Source: JAYOEY01 sp038116945 (GTDB taxonomy: Bacteria > Pseudomonadota > Alphaproteobacteria > MPNO01 > UBA2964). From it: DNA of 64,000 nt. The stretch is from NCBI GenBank assembly GCA_038116945.1, contig JAYOEY010000004.1, positions 62,001 to 126,000 on the forward strand, in the 5' to 3' direction. Both the position numbers and the translations under genes were made by a program. Shown in pieces: positions 17,614 to 26,552 of this stretch. The notes beneath the pieces are model-generated. The model searched no databases. It saw only the letters and a list, made by a program, of their open reading frames with translations, and was not told where the DNA came from. Position 1 is the first letter of the stretch; each line of letters begins with the position of its first letter.

Positions 17614-18152
17614 CCCGTTTCCAGCGGGTATTCCTCGAGCACCCGATATACGGCAGCCTCCTTGCCCGGGTAACTCGCGAACAGGGTGAATTCCGAAACC
17701 GTAAACGGAAAGCCGCGAAACGCGCCGTTGGCCTGGAGCCAGAGGCCGACGGCATCGGGCTTCGCGTTCCTGAGACGGCCGAGAGTGACATGCGGCATGA
17801 AACGCCTGCCTTCGGACGGCAGGCCCGCGCGGCGAACGGCGGCGTCGACCCGATGCTGCAGATCGTTCAGCTCCGGCGATGGCCGGGCCCCGGCCCAGAT
17901 GGCATGGACGCGGCCCCGGCTCTCGAAATGGCCGACCCCCGAAAGCGTCAGCGCAAAGGAAGGCATCGCGATTTTGCGAAGCTCCTGGTCCAGATCGTCG
18001 AGGGACGGCTCTTCCACCTCGCCGATAAAGCGCAGCGTCAGATGCATGTTTTCGGGCGGCACCCATTTCGCATCCGTCACGCCGGCACAGAGACCCGAGA
18101 GCCGCGCGCGAATATCGGGCGGCGGATAGACCGCAATGAAAAGCCGTATCAC
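17610..18152 (-). CDS. thpR: RNA 2',3'-cyclic 3'-phosphodiesterase (ThpR, 2'-5' RNA ligase family)
   Basis: A 180-residue 2H-phosphoesterase. Both catalytic HxT motifs are present: His37-Leu-Thr39 (HLTLRFIGEV) and His121-Val-Thr123 (PHVTLGRL). The length is standard for the family, which opens RNA 2',3'-cyclic phosphates and can join 2'-5' linked RNA. The start is GTG at 18152, overlapping the TGA of the upstream FIST gene (GTGA), so it is translationally coupled to a putative sensory protein. No RNA-repair partner (RtcB) is visible in the window. Confidence 0.92.
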   Translation of the reverse strand: MIRLFIAVYPPPDIRARLSGLCAGVTDAKWVPPENMHLTLRFIGEVEEPSLDDLDQELRKIAMPSFALTLSGVGHFESRGRVHAIWAGARPSPELNDLQHRVDAAVRRAGLPSEGRRFMPHVTLGRLRNAKPDAVGLWLQANGAFRGFPFTVSEFTLFASYPGKEAAVYRVLEEYPLETG

Positions 18153-19282
18153 AGGATCAGCGCCAGCACCCCGGTATAGCCATACAGCCGGTCGCCGGAA
18201 ATCTCGCCGTTCGCGAAAAACCCGATCAGCGGCACGTCGGGGCCGATGATGTCGGAAAGCGTTCTCAGCTCGACCGAATCCTTGCCGAACAGGTTAGGAC
18301 CGCGCGCCACGCAGGAAACATAGAACGCGGCCCGGGGCGTGCCGCCCGCCCGGCGCTTCGCATCCGCCGCCATGCGTTTGAGATCGGCCATGGCGCTCTG
18401 CCCGTCGCGCCGCACGAACATGACCCGGTCGCCAACGCCCACCCGCTCGCCGATCGAGACCCAGCCCTTCTCCGGATAGACGCCGAGCAGGTTGCGGACC
18501 AGATAGTCGCCGGTGTCCTTGCCCTTGATCGGAATCGCCGCATGGACGTAGCCCTCGATACGTCGCAGATCGCGCGCCAGCAATTCGCCGATATCTTCGC
18601 GAAACACCTCGAAGGCCGGCCGGTTGTCGAGCATCAGCAGGATGTTGTCCCGCCCGCGCGTAACGTCGTGCACCGGCCCGATGGGCGAACAGCCCTGGGT
18701 GAGTCCCACCGCCGCGCCGAGCCCGCCGGCCAGCAGAACGCCCGATACGCCCCCCTCGGTGACGTCTCCGGCAATCTGTTCCTGCGCGGCCCCGCGCGAG
18801 GCGGTCAGGCCGCCGACCAGAAACGCGCCGGTCTGATCCTGGATATGCGACAGGGTGCGCTCGATGCCCGGCACGCGGGGATCTGCGTGAACGATTCCCA
18901 GCACGAGTTCCTGCGCGCGCGCCCAGTTGCGGATTTCGAGCGGCAACTCGCCGTCTTCCGGACCGAGGACGGGCAGGATTCGGTAGGAATCGCTCGGAAC
19001 CGCGCCGACCATGATCGCCATGGCAGGCCGGTCGAACATTTCCTCGCCGCTGACGCAGACGCCGAATCCGACAGTACCGACCCAGTCGTGAATACGCGTC
19101 GCCTCGCGCAGGCGGTTGACGATCGAGCGCAAATCCTCGTCGAGAGAATCGGATACGTAAACGAAACCCAGGCTCGCGCCGGGCGGCAACGACCCGAGCC
19201 CGGAAAGACAGCTTTCCGTCAGTTCGCGCCAGTCGCCGCCGCTGGCATGGGCAACCTCGAACGCCGATGCGACCGTATCCAT
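18149..19282 (-). CDS. FIST-domain protein
   Basis: A 377-residue cytoplasmic protein with an N-terminal FIST domain (about 30-220, including the early HDWVGTVGFGVCVSGEE and the GAFLVGGLTASRG block) and a FIST_C domain (about 225-370, including YVSCVARGPNLFG near the C-terminus and the terminal PLIGFFANGEISG). FIST is a proposed small-ligand sensory domain often found beside or fused to signalling output domains; here it stands alone. It is the promoter-proximal gene of a two-gene unit with thpR, ending in a 4-base overlap. The SGNH esterase ends just 4 bases upstream of its start, so all three minus-strand genes from 19907 to 17610 may be one transcript. Confidence 0.9.
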   Translation of the reverse strand: MDTVASAFEVAHASGGDWRELTESCLSGLGSLPPGASLGFVYVSDSLDEDLRSIVNRLREATRIHDWVGTVGFGVCVSGEEMFDRPAMAIMVGAVPSDSYRILPVLGPEDGELPLEIRNWARAQELVLGIVHADPRVPGIERTLSHIQDQTGAFLVGGLTASRGAAQEQIAGDVTEGGVSGVLLAGGLGAAVGLTQGCSPIGPVHDVTRGRDNILLMLDNRPAFEVFREDIGELLARDLRRIEGYVHAAIPIKGKDTGDYLVRNLLGVYPEKGWVSIGERVGVGDRVMFVRRDGQSAMADLKRMAADAKRRAGGTPRAAFYVSCVARGPNLFGKDSVELRTLSDIIGPDVPLIGFFANGEISGDRLYGYTGVLALIL

Positions 19283-19286
19283 CCGT

Positions 19287-19907
19287 CTATCGCTTCCCGT
19301 TTCCTCGTTTCAGCAAGCGCACCACATAAGGCGCGATCCGGTCAACTATGACAGCGACCCCCCGTTCGTTGGGATGAATGCCGTCGGGCTGGTTCAGCTC
19401 CCGCCTAGCCGCCACGCCCTCAAGAAAGAACGGATAGAATACGACGCCGTGTTCCTGCGCCAGCGAGGAAAAAACCGCATTGAACTCGCGTTCGTAGTCG
19501 GGCCCCATGTTGGGCGGCGCCAGCATGCCGGTCAGCATCACCCCGATCCCCTTCCCGCGAAGGGTCCGGATTATCGCGTCGAGATTGGATTTCATGGCGG
19601 CCGGATCGAGGCCGCGCAGCCCGTCATTGGCGCCGAGTTCGATCAGAACGAGATCCGGCCGGTCGGCAAGGGCCCAGCCAAGCCGGGCGCGCCCGCCGGC
19701 GCTGGTATCGCCGGAAACGCCCGCGTTCAGCACCTTCACCGCATGCCCGTCCTTCCTGAGCCGCGCTTCGAGCCGGGCGGGAAAAGCCTGTTCCGGCGCG
19801 AGCCCGTAGCCGGCGGTCAGGCTGTCGCCCAGCACCAGGAGCCGGGTTTCCGCCGCCGAGGCGCAGACGGAAAAAAATGTCAGGAGAACGGCCAGAACAA
19901 AGGCCAT
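19287..19907 (-). CDS. SGNH-family arylesterase / lysophospholipase L1 (TesA-like), exported
   Basis: A 206-residue GDSL esterase/acyl-thioesterase. Catalytic residues can be placed: Ser29 in LVLGDSLTAGYG, Asn94 in ELGANDGLRG, and the Asp175/His178 pair in DGIHPNE. The N-terminus MAFVLAVLLTFFSVCASAAE looks like a Sec signal peptide cleaved near residue 19, so the enzyme acts in the periplasm. The ATG at 19907 is chosen because it gives this leader; the frame is open upstream but overlaps the divergent ABC gene. The divergent arrangement with an ATPase/permease pair is the same as tesA-ybbA-ybbP in enterobacteria. Confidence 0.93.
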   Translation of the reverse strand: MAFVLAVLLTFFSVCASAAETRLLVLGDSLTAGYGLAPEQAFPARLEARLRKDGHAVKVLNAGVSGDTSAGGRARLGWALADRPDLVLIELGANDGLRGLDPAAMKSNLDAIIRTLRGKGIGVMLTGMLAPPNMGPDYEREFNAVFSSLAQEHGVVFYPFFLEGVAARRELNQPDGIHPNERGVAVIVDRIAPYVVRLLKRGNGKR

Positions 19908-20040
19908 GCCCCGACGACGGTTGCATTCCGGCCGCGGGAACGCATATTCCCCTTTGCGCGCCCCTGTCGAGAAAGGGGGTCGCAAACGGTTTCTCCGCAA
20001 TGCGGTCAGTTCGGTGTCAGATACGGTCACTTCCGATCCC

Positions 20041-20715
20041 ATGATCCTGCTCGACGACGTCCATCTTAAGCTGGATGGCCCGGCGGGAGACGTCAATATC
20101 CTGCGGGGAATCGATCTCGAAATCGCCGCGGGCGAAACGGTCAGCGTGCTGGGCCCGTCGGGGTCGGGCAAAACCACCATGATGATGGTGATCGCCGGGC
20201 TGGAACGACCGACATCGGGCCGCGTGCGGATCGCAGGGCAGGAGCTGAACGCGCTGGACGAGGACGGACTCGCGCTGTTCCGGCGCAATACGATCGGCAT
20301 CGTCTTTCAGAATTTTCACCTGGTCCCGACCATGACGGCGCTCGAGAATGTCGCCATCCCGTTCGAGCTCGGCGGCGACGGCGACGCGTTCGACCGGGCC
20401 GCGGACGGGCTCAAGGCGGTGGGACTCGACCACCGGCTGGGGCATTATCCCGGACAGCTCTCCGGCGGCGAGCAGCAGCGCGTTGCGCTGGCGCGCGCCT
20501 TCGCCGCCGCGCCGCGCCTTCTGCTGGCGGACGAGCCCACCGGCAATCTCGACCGGGGCACCGGAGATATCGTCATCGACCTGATGTTTTCGCTCGCCGA
20601 GCAGTCGGGCACGACGCTGATGCTGATCACCCATGAGCCGCGCCTCGGGGAAAAATGCAGCCGCGCCATTCAGATCGGCGACGGCCGCGTCCTCAACGGC
20701 GCGGGCGCCGGTTGA
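20041..20715 (+). CDS. ABC transporter ATP-binding protein (YbbA/LolD-like)
   Basis: A 224-residue ATPase of the MacB/LolD/YbbA type. Walker A is GPSGSGKT (38-45), with a Q-loop in FQNFHLVPTMTALENV, the signature LSGGEQQRVALARA, and Walker B LLLADEPTGNLD with the switch His in LITHE. It powers the adjacent FtsX-like permease, whose ATG shares a base with this stop codon (TGATG). The start is not certain: ATG 20041 gives the normal MILLDDVHLKLDG, but a GTG at 20014 is in frame and no convincing ribosome-binding site precedes either. The YbbA/YbbP family is not well characterised; lipid or peptide handling next to TesA is inference. Confidence 0.92.
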   Translation: MILLDDVHLKLDGPAGDVNILRGIDLEIAAGETVSVLGPSGSGKTTMMMVIAGLERPTSGRVRIAGQELNALDEDGLALFRRNTIGIVFQNFHLVPTMTALENVAIPFELGGDGDAFDRAADGLKAVGLDHRLGHYPGQLSGGEQQRVALARAFAAAPRLLLADEPTGNLDRGTGDIVIDLMFSLAEQSGTTLMLITHEPRLGEKCSRAIQIGDGRVLNGAGAG

Positions 20716-23255
20716 TGAAGAAACTGGCGCTGGCCTTCCGGTTCGCCCGGCGCGACCTGCGCGGCGGACGGAAGCGTTTCAGGATTTTTCTGGCCTGTAT
20801 CGCGCTCGGTGTCGCGGCGATCGCCGGGATCGGCTCGATCTCGTCCTCAATCGTCGCCGGTCTGGCCGCCGATGGCGCGGTGCTGCTTGGCGGCGACGTC
20901 TCGATCCGCCTGGTCCATCGCCAGGCGACGGAGGAGCAGCGCGCCTGGATCGCGCGATACGGCGCGGTGTCGGAAATCACCTACATGCGCTCGATGGCGC
21001 ACAGCACGGACGGTGCGAAGCGGACTCTGATCAATCTCAAATCGGTCGATGACGCCTACCCGCTATACGGAAAGATGGCTTTCGATAAGGCCGCGCCGCT
21101 TGCGCGCGTGATGGAGCGGCGCGACGGGGAGTGGGGGGCCGCAGCGGACCCGGCGATTTTGGGCCGGCTGGGCGTCAGGATCGGCGACCGGGTGCGGATC
21201 GGATCGACCAGCTACCGCGTCCGGGCGGCGATCGCTCAGGAACCCGATCAGCTTTCGGGCGCGCGGGCAATCACCTACGGGCCGCGCTTCATTGTCGCGA
21301 GAGAAAGCCTGAAAGACACCGGACTGGTGCGGCCCGGCGCCCAGATTCGCTACGAGTACCGGGTGCGCCTCGCCGACGGCAAGGCGAGCGACGATCTGGT
21401 GGCTGCGTTCCGCGGTGCGCTGGACGCAACGTTTCCCGACGCCGGATGGCGCGTGCGCGACCGGCGCGGTGTCGCGCCGGGCACACAGCGGATCGTCGAC
21501 CGGACGACGCAGTTCATCACCCTGGTCGGACTCGCCGCCCTGCTGATCGGCGGCGTGGGCGCGGGCAACGCCGTGCGTTCCTATCTCGGCGGCAAGATGC
21601 AGACCATCGCCATGTTCAAGTGCATCGGTGCGGACGCGCAACTTGTGTTCGCAACCTGGCTGATCGAGGTCGGCGTCATGGCGGCGCTGGGCATCGGCAT
21701 CGGACTTGCCGCAGGTGCGGCCCTGCCCATCCTCGCCGCGTGGCTACTGGGCGGCATCGTGCCGACGCCGCTCCGCATCGGGCTCTATCCGGAGCCGCTG
21801 GTCCTTGCTGCAGCCTATGGCGCGCTGGTTGCCGCAACCTTTTCGATCTGGCCGGTGGCGCGCGCAGCATCGGTGGCGCCGAGCGGGCTGTTCCGCGATG
21901 CCGTGGCGCCGGCGCGCAGCAGGCCGGGACCGGCGGTGATCGCAACCATCGCGGCCTGCATCGCCGCGCTGTCGGCGCTTGCAATCGCCACGGCCTATGA
22001 CCGGGTCATCGCGTCCTGGTTCGTGGGCGGATCGATGGCCGCCTTCGCACTGTTCCACGGGGCGGGCATACTGGTCATGGCACTGGCGCGGCGGGCCGGC
22101 GGATGCCGGAACACGGCCCTGCGTCTCGCCCTCGCCAATCTGCACCGCCCCGGCGCGCAGACGGCGAACGTGGTGCTGTCGATGGGGCTGGGGCTGACCG
22201 TGCTGGTCGCAGTCGTGGTGGTCGAGGGCAATCTCGCGCGCGAAATCCGCGACGCCATGCCGAAGGCGGCGCCTGCCTTCTACTTCATCGACATCCAGCC
22301 CGATCAGGTGAACGATTTCGAGCGTGCGGTACGGCGGGCAGGACAGGTCGACGGCATAAACCGGGTACCGATGCTGCGCGGACGGATCGCGGCGGTGAAC
22401 GGCAAACCGGCGCGGGATCTGGCAGTAGACCCCGGCGTCCGCTGGGTGCTGCGCGGCGACCGGGGCCTTACCTGGGCCGCAGACGCGCCGGAAGGCGCGG
22501 AGATCGTCGAGGGTAAATGGTGGGCGTCCGATTACAAAGGCCCGCCACTGATCAGCTTCGACGAGCGCGCGGCGCGCGGGTTCGGAATTGGCGTCGGCGA
22601 CCGGCTGACCGTCAACGTGCTGGGCCGTCCCATCGAAGCGACCATCGCCAATCTGCGCCGCATAAAATGGCGGTCCTTGCGGGTCAATTTCGTCATCGTG
22701 TTTTCGCCGGGCGCGATTGAGAACGCGCCGCAGACCCATATCGCGGCCGTACGCATGCCGCGCGCCTCCGAAAACGCCGTCGAGGCGGAAATCGCAAGGA
22801 ATTTCGCCAACATCACCGCCGTCCGGGTGCGGGACGTGCTCGACGCGCTGGCCGAAGTCACGGACAGGATCGCCGCCGCGGTTCGCGTGATCGCCGGCAT
22901 AACGGTACTGGCCGGTGCGCTGGTTCTGGGCGGCGCAATCGGAGCGAGCCGGCGGCTCAGGCTGTACGATTCGGTCATTCTCAAGGTTCTCGGCGCGCGA
23001 CGGCGCGAAATACTCGCAACGCTGCTGGTCGAGTACGGCCTGCTGGCGGTCGCCACGGCGTTGCTCGCGGCTGTCTTCGGCTCGATCGCCGGCTGGGCAG
23101 TGCTGACCCGCGTCATGCGGATGGAATGGACGCCTGTACCGGAATCCGTCGCCGTGACGGCGGCGAGCGCCGCGGTCTTCATCGTCGTCCTGGCGCTGGC
23201 CGGCACCTGGCGATCGCTGGGCCAGGCCGCCGCACCGCTTCTTCGGAACGAATAA
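20715..23255 (+). CDS. FtsX-like ABC permease (YbbP-type, large)
   Basis: An 846-residue inner-membrane permease. An N-terminal transmembrane segment (about 24-50) is followed by a periplasmic MacB-like domain, a cluster of hydrophobic helices between about 270 and 470 (first FtsX unit), a second periplasmic region (about 510-720), and three C-terminal helices around AGITVLAGALVLGGAIGASR and the following 110 residues. The two FtsX units and length match the YbbP/AcbD group. Cytosolic elbow motifs KMQTIAMFKCIGA and SVILKVLGARRREI mark the two halves. It is translationally coupled to the ATPase. The proposed role is extraction or transport of a hydrophobic envelope compound, by family analogy only. 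Confidence 0.93.
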   Translation: MKKLALAFRFARRDLRGGRKRFRIFLACIALGVAAIAGIGSISSSIVAGLAADGAVLLGGDVSIRLVHRQATEEQRAWIARYGAVSEITYMRSMAHSTDGAKRTLINLKSVDDAYPLYGKMAFDKAAPLARVMERRDGEWGAAADPAILGRLGVRIGDRVRIGSTSYRVRAAIAQEPDQLSGARAITYGPRFIVARESLKDTGLVRPGAQIRYEYRVRLADGKASDDLVAAFRGALDATFPDAGWRVRDRRGVAPGTQRIVDRTTQFITLVGLAALLIGGVGAGNAVRSYLGGKMQTIAMFKCIGADAQLVFATWLIEVGVMAALGIGIGLAAGAALPILAAWLLGGIVPTPLRIGLYPEPLVLAAAYGALVAATFSIWPVARAASVAPSGLFRDAVAPARSRPGPAVIATIAACIAALSALAIATAYDRVIASWFVGGSMAAFALFHGAGILVMALARRAGGCRNTALRLALANLHRPGAQTANVVLSMGLGLTVLVAVVVVEGNLAREIRDAMPKAAPAFYFIDIQPDQVNDFERAVRRAGQVDGINRVPMLRGRIAAVNGKPARDLAVDPGVRWVLRGDRGLTWAADAPEGAEIVEGKWWASDYKGPPLISFDERAARGFGIGVGDRLTVNVLGRPIEATIANLRRIKWRSLRVNFVIVFSPGAIENAPQTHIAAVRMPRASENAVEAEIARNFANITAVRVRDVLDALAEVTDRIAAAVRVIAGITVLAGALVLGGAIGASRRLRLYDSVILKVLGARRREILATLLVEYGLLAVATALLAAVFGSIAGWAVLTRVMRMEWTPVPESVAVTAASAAVFIVVLALAGTWRSLGQAAAPLLRNE

Positions 23256-23295
23256 TCGTCCTGGAACGCCCGACGCAGAATAAACGAGAGATCCC

Positions 23296-23325
23296 TTGAT
23301 TCTTGAGGTATTTGCCCCATATTAC
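23296..23325 (+). promoter_or_regulatory. Possible promoter of the Bax-inhibitor-1 gene
   Basis: TTGATT (23296-23301) and TATTAC (23320-23325) are 18 bases apart in the 104-base gap before the next gene, which itself starts about 35 bases downstream. A visual match only. Confidence 0.3.
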
Positions 23326-23359
23326 CGGCGTGTTGGACCGCCATTGAAAGAGGATGGAA

Positions 23360-24109
23360 ATGGCATTCGGAACTGAAAGACATGTTTACGCCGGAACCGC
23401 GGACCGCGCGGTCTTCGACGAAGGGCTCCGCGCCTACATGCTGCGGGTCTACAACTACATGGCCTCGGGCCTGGCGCTGACCGGCCTTGTCGCGGCTTTC
23501 ATCGCGCAGGCCTCGATCACGCAGAGCGTCGGCGGACAGATGGCGCTGACCGAGTTCGGTCAGACGCTGTTCACCGGCGGCACGCGCTGGATCGTCATGC
23601 TGGCGCCGTTCGCCTTTATCCTGGTGCTGAGCTTCGGGCTGCACCGGATGAGCTTCTTTACGGCGCAGGCGGTGTTCTGGGCATTCTCGGCCGCCATGGG
23701 CGTGTCGCTCGCGACCGTCTTCATGGTCTATACCGGGACCTCGATCGCCCGCGTGTTCTTCATCACCGCCGGCACCTTCGCCGCGATGAGCCTCTACGGC
23801 TACACCACGAAGAAGGACCTGTCCGGGATCGGATCGTTCCTGATCATGGGGCTGATCGGCATTTTCATCGCCGCGATCGTCAACATTTTCCTGCAGAGCT
23901 CCGCGCTGCAGTTCGCAATCTCGGCGATCGGCGTCATCGTGTTCACCGGGCTGACGGCCTATGACACGCAGAACATCAAGAACGAGTATGCCGAGCATTA
24001 CGACCACGAGACGTCAGGCAAGCTGGCGCTTTCGGGTGCGCTCCGGCTCTATCTCGACTTCATCAACCTGTTCGTGATGCTGCTGCACCTTCTCGGCGAC
24101 CGCCGGTAA
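23360..24109 (+). CDS. Bax inhibitor-1 / YccA-family membrane protein
   Basis: A 249-residue protein with seven predicted transmembrane helices after a short soluble N-terminus (about 30 residues). It carries the BI-1 hallmark segments GLTAYDTQNIKNEY and the terminal LYLDFINLFVMLLHLLG. Bacterial relatives (YccA, YetJ) are membrane proteins linked to FtsH modulation or pH-gated calcium leak. I prefer the ATG at 23360 over 23354 because an AGAGG sits six bases before the former. The gene appears monocistronic, with its own candidate promoter and a strong terminator immediately downstream. Confidence 0.92.
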   Translation: MAFGTERHVYAGTADRAVFDEGLRAYMLRVYNYMASGLALTGLVAAFIAQASITQSVGGQMALTEFGQTLFTGGTRWIVMLAPFAFILVLSFGLHRMSFFTAQAVFWAFSAAMGVSLATVFMVYTGTSIARVFFITAGTFAAMSLYGYTTKKDLSGIGSFLIMGLIGIFIAAIVNIFLQSSALQFAISAIGVIVFTGLTAYDTQNIKNEYAEHYDHETSGKLALSGALRLYLDFINLFVMLLHLLGDRR

Positions 24110-24135
24110 GCGCTGCCGCGAACCTCTAAAATCAG

Positions 24136-24163
24136 CGGGCGCTCCCTCGGGAGCGCCCGTTTT
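24136..24163 (+). terminator. Rho-independent terminator after the BI-1 gene
   Basis: A perfect 11-bp GC-rich stem (CGGGCGCTCCC paired with GGGAGCGCCCG, 24136-24146 and 24149-24159) with a very short loop is followed by TTTT. It separates the plus-strand BI-1 gene from the converging minus-strand hydrolase at 24186. With few T residues on the minus side, it is mainly directed at the plus strand. Confidence 0.9.
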
Positions 24164-24185
24164 GATTCAGCGCCCTGAACCGGCG

Positions 24186-25067
24186 CTACCCCACCTCATG
24201 CGCGCGCACCGGCACGTCCATCGCGCCGATACCCTCGAACTCCAGATGCATCACATCGCCCGGTCCGACCCGGTTCACGCCGGCGCAGGTGCCGGACATG
24301 ATGATGTCGCCGGGATGCAGCGAATAGAACTGCGACGCCCAGGCGATCTGGCCCGGCAGATCGAGGATCAGATTGCTGGTGTTGTTCTTCTGGCGCAGCT
24401 CGCCACCGACCGTCAGGTGGAAATCGAGATTGCCGGGGTCGGCGATCTCGTCCGCCGTAACCAGCCACGGGCCGAGAATGGCATAGCTGTCGACCGATTT
24501 GCGGAACGACCGGTCTTCCGGGCCGCGCACCACCATGTCCATGGCGATGGCGAACCCGGCGACGTACTCCATCGCGTTCTCGTACGGGATGTCGCTGCCG
24601 AATTTGCCGATCACCATGCCGAGCTCTGCCTCGTGGTCGGTGCGGCGGTCGGGAAAGCGCACGGCGACGCCTTCCGACGGGCCGATCAGGGCGCTGTTCG
24701 CCTTCAGGAACAGCCCCTGGTCCTGCATCGTCCGGCGCGGTCGGCCGCCGGAGATTTCATGATCGGCGGTCGCCTCGGCGGCATGTTCCTCGTAATTCTG
24801 GGGGACGCCGATGATCTTGGTCGGGTTGGCGACCGGGCTCAGGAAATCGACCGAGCCCGCCGGAATGCCGGCGACGCCGTCCGCCATGGTCTCCATCTTC
24901 GGCCGGAGCGTATCGAGATTCGCGACCAGCTGGTCGCCGCGCGGAAACGGGTAGCGGTGCGCCGGCAGCTCGTCCAGCACGGCGGTGACGTCATGCACCA
25001 GGTCGCCGCGGACGACGCCGAGACGATCGTTTCCGGCGCCGGGGTGGTTGAAACGGCAATATCTCAT
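24186..25067 (-). CDS. Fumarylacetoacetate hydrolase (FAH) family protein
   Basis: A 293-residue FAH-fold enzyme. Family members hydrolyse or decarboxylate acylpyruvates and 2-hydroxy-6-oxo-dienoates from aromatic ring cleavage. Metal-binding acidic residues occur in the expected pattern: DHEAELGMVIGK (two Glu) and the following AMDMVVRGPE (Asp). The C-terminus carries HPGDIIMSGTCAGVNRVGPGD, matching the family's PGDxIxTGTPxG(V) loop with small changes. The N-terminal domain starts MRYCRFNHPG, similar to the paralogue at 25522. It is the last gene of a three-gene minus-strand unit (FAH, VOC, FAH). The true substrate is unknown. Confidence 0.9.
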   Translation of the reverse strand: MRYCRFNHPGAGNDRLGVVRGDLVHDVTAVLDELPAHRYPFPRGDQLVANLDTLRPKMETMADGVAGIPAGSVDFLSPVANPTKIIGVPQNYEEHAAEATADHEISGGRPRRTMQDQGLFLKANSALIGPSEGVAVRFPDRRTDHEAELGMVIGKFGSDIPYENAMEYVAGFAIAMDMVVRGPEDRSFRKSVDSYAILGPWLVTADEIADPGNLDFHLTVGGELRQKNNTSNLILDLPGQIAWASQFYSLHPGDIIMSGTCAGVNRVGPGDVMHLEFEGIGAMDVPVRAHEVG

Positions 25068-25099
25068 CGGTCTTCCTTCTTTCTCTGAGCGGGAGGGTT

Positions 25100-25498
25100 C
25101 TAGAACTCGCCCCTGTTGGTCCAGTCGATAATCTCGATCACGTTCCTGTCGGGGTCATGGATGTAAAAGCGCGGCCCGGCGATGGTGGCGGGCGAAGGAC
25201 GGTCTTCCTCGAAAATGATCTCGATCCCCTTCGATTTCACGAATTCCTTCGCCTTCCGGTAGTCCTCCGACTCCACCGCCCAGGCGTGATGAACATGGGT
25301 CGAAGCGCCGGTATCGGGGTGGATCGCGTTGGTCTGGCCGAGGATGGTGATCCGGTCGTCATCGCCCGAACGCAGAAACGCCATGTGTTCGTAGGCGCGG
25401 ATCAGCGTCATGCCGAGAATCTCCGTATAGAATTCCAGGCTCTTCTTCAGATCGCTGACCGGGATTGTGAAATGGACCAGCGATTTCGTCGGAATCAT
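25100..25498 (-). CDS. VOC-family (glyoxalase/dioxygenase-like) protein
   Basis: A 132-residue vicinal-oxygen-chelate protein with two beta-alpha-beta-beta-beta modules. Likely metal ligands are the His in VHFTIPVSDLKKSLEFY, the His cluster in STHVHHAWAVES, and the Glu near the end of FYIHDPDRNVIEI. An AGGGAGA ribosome-binding site precedes ATG 25498. Single-unit VOC proteins include glyoxalase I, extradiol dioxygenases and isomerases, and the sequence does not decide between them. Sitting between two FAH-family genes, a role in processing a ring-cleavage or enol intermediate is plausible. Confidence 0.88.
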   Translation of the reverse strand: MIPTKSLVHFTIPVSDLKKSLEFYTEILGMTLIRAYEHMAFLRSGDDDRITILGQTNAIHPDTGASTHVHHAWAVESEDYRKAKEFVKSKGIEIIFEEDRPSPATIAGPRFYIHDPDRNVIEIIDWTNRGEF

Positions 25499-25521
25499 GT
25501 CATTCTCCCTGAGAATCGCGC

Positions 25522-26382
25522 TTATCGGTGCGCCGTGATCGCGACCGTCATCGCGCCGATGCGGTCGAATTCGACGTCCATGATATCGCCGGGATGGACC
25601 GGCTCAAACCCGACCGGCGTCCCGGCCATGATCAGGTCGCCCGGATGCAGCGTGTAGAAGGTCGAGGCGTGCGCGATCAGGCTCCTGATGTCGAAGGCGA
25701 GATCGGCGGTGGTGCCCTTCTGGATCCCGGTCCCGTTGATCGCGAGCGAGAAGCCGAGCGCATCGGGGTCCGGAATGTCGTCCGCGGTGGTCACGCACGG
25801 CCCGATCAGCGCGAACGTATCCAGCGACTTGCGCGAGGACGGACTTTCCTTGCCCCGCATCGTCATGTCGAGCCCGATCGTGTAGCCCAGCACGTGATCG
25901 AGCGCCTCGTCGTACGGAATGTTCGTCCCGCCCCGGCCGATGACGATGGTGAGCTCGGCCTCCGGGTCGTTGCGCCGGTCGGGAAAGCGCAGCACCACCC
26001 CGTCGGCGGGACCGGCCAGCGCGGAGTTCGCCTTGATGAACATGAAGATCGGATCGTCGTCCCTGCGCACGTTGGCCGCCGACGGATCGACAAAATCGAG
26101 AGTTTCCGATTGCAGGTTTTTCCGGTTGCGCGCGATCCCGACGATCTTTCCCGGATTGGCGACCGGCGCGCGCAGCGCGACATCAGCGATCGGAAAACGG
26201 GGGGCTGTTTCCAGCGCCTTCTCAATGGCAGGGCGCAAATCTTTCCAGTGCGCACACAGCGCGTCGCCCGGTGGATAGGGCCATCGCACCGCAGGCAGCA
26301 CATCAAGCGCGGCGCTGACATCGGCGACCGTATCGCCCTCAATCACGCCAAGCCGGTCGTCGTCGAAGCGGCAAATCCGCAT
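25522..26382 (-). CDS. Fumarylacetoacetate hydrolase family protein, paralogue of 24186
   Basis: A 286-residue FAH-fold enzyme and first gene of the FAH-VOC-FAH unit. It keeps the acidic metal site (DPEAELTIVIGRGG and later LDMTMRGKE) and the canonical C-terminal loop HPGDLIMAGTPVGFEPVHPGD. It is more canonical in that loop than the paralogue at 24186, whose TPxG is altered to TCAG. Shared segments across the two (MRICRF/MRYCRF, PVANPGKIVGI/PVANPTKIIGV, SSRKSLDTFALIGP/SFRKSVDSYAILGP) show an old duplication. The two may act on successive or related acylpyruvate-type intermediates. Confidence 0.9.
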   Translation of the reverse strand: MRICRFDDDRLGVIEGDTVADVSAALDVLPAVRWPYPPGDALCAHWKDLRPAIEKALETAPRFPIADVALRAPVANPGKIVGIARNRKNLQSETLDFVDPSAANVRRDDDPIFMFIKANSALAGPADGVVLRFPDRRNDPEAELTIVIGRGGTNIPYDEALDHVLGYTIGLDMTMRGKESPSSRKSLDTFALIGPCVTTADDIPDPDALGFSLAINGTGIQKGTTADLAFDIRSLIAHASTFYTLHPGDLIMAGTPVGFEPVHPGDIMDVEFDRIGAMTVAITAHR

Positions 26383-26552
26383 GAAAAGGCCCCGTTCCTG
26401 TTCAGGAGGTTAAGGCGACAGTATAGGGTAACGAACCGGTTTCAGCGACCGGCCGGAGGGCGCGACACGTTCGATAACCGAATTGGACGAAACGGCGTTT
26501 GCGTGGCAGAATTTCGCCACCGCGTGTGCATATGAGGAACTGGAGCAAGCTC

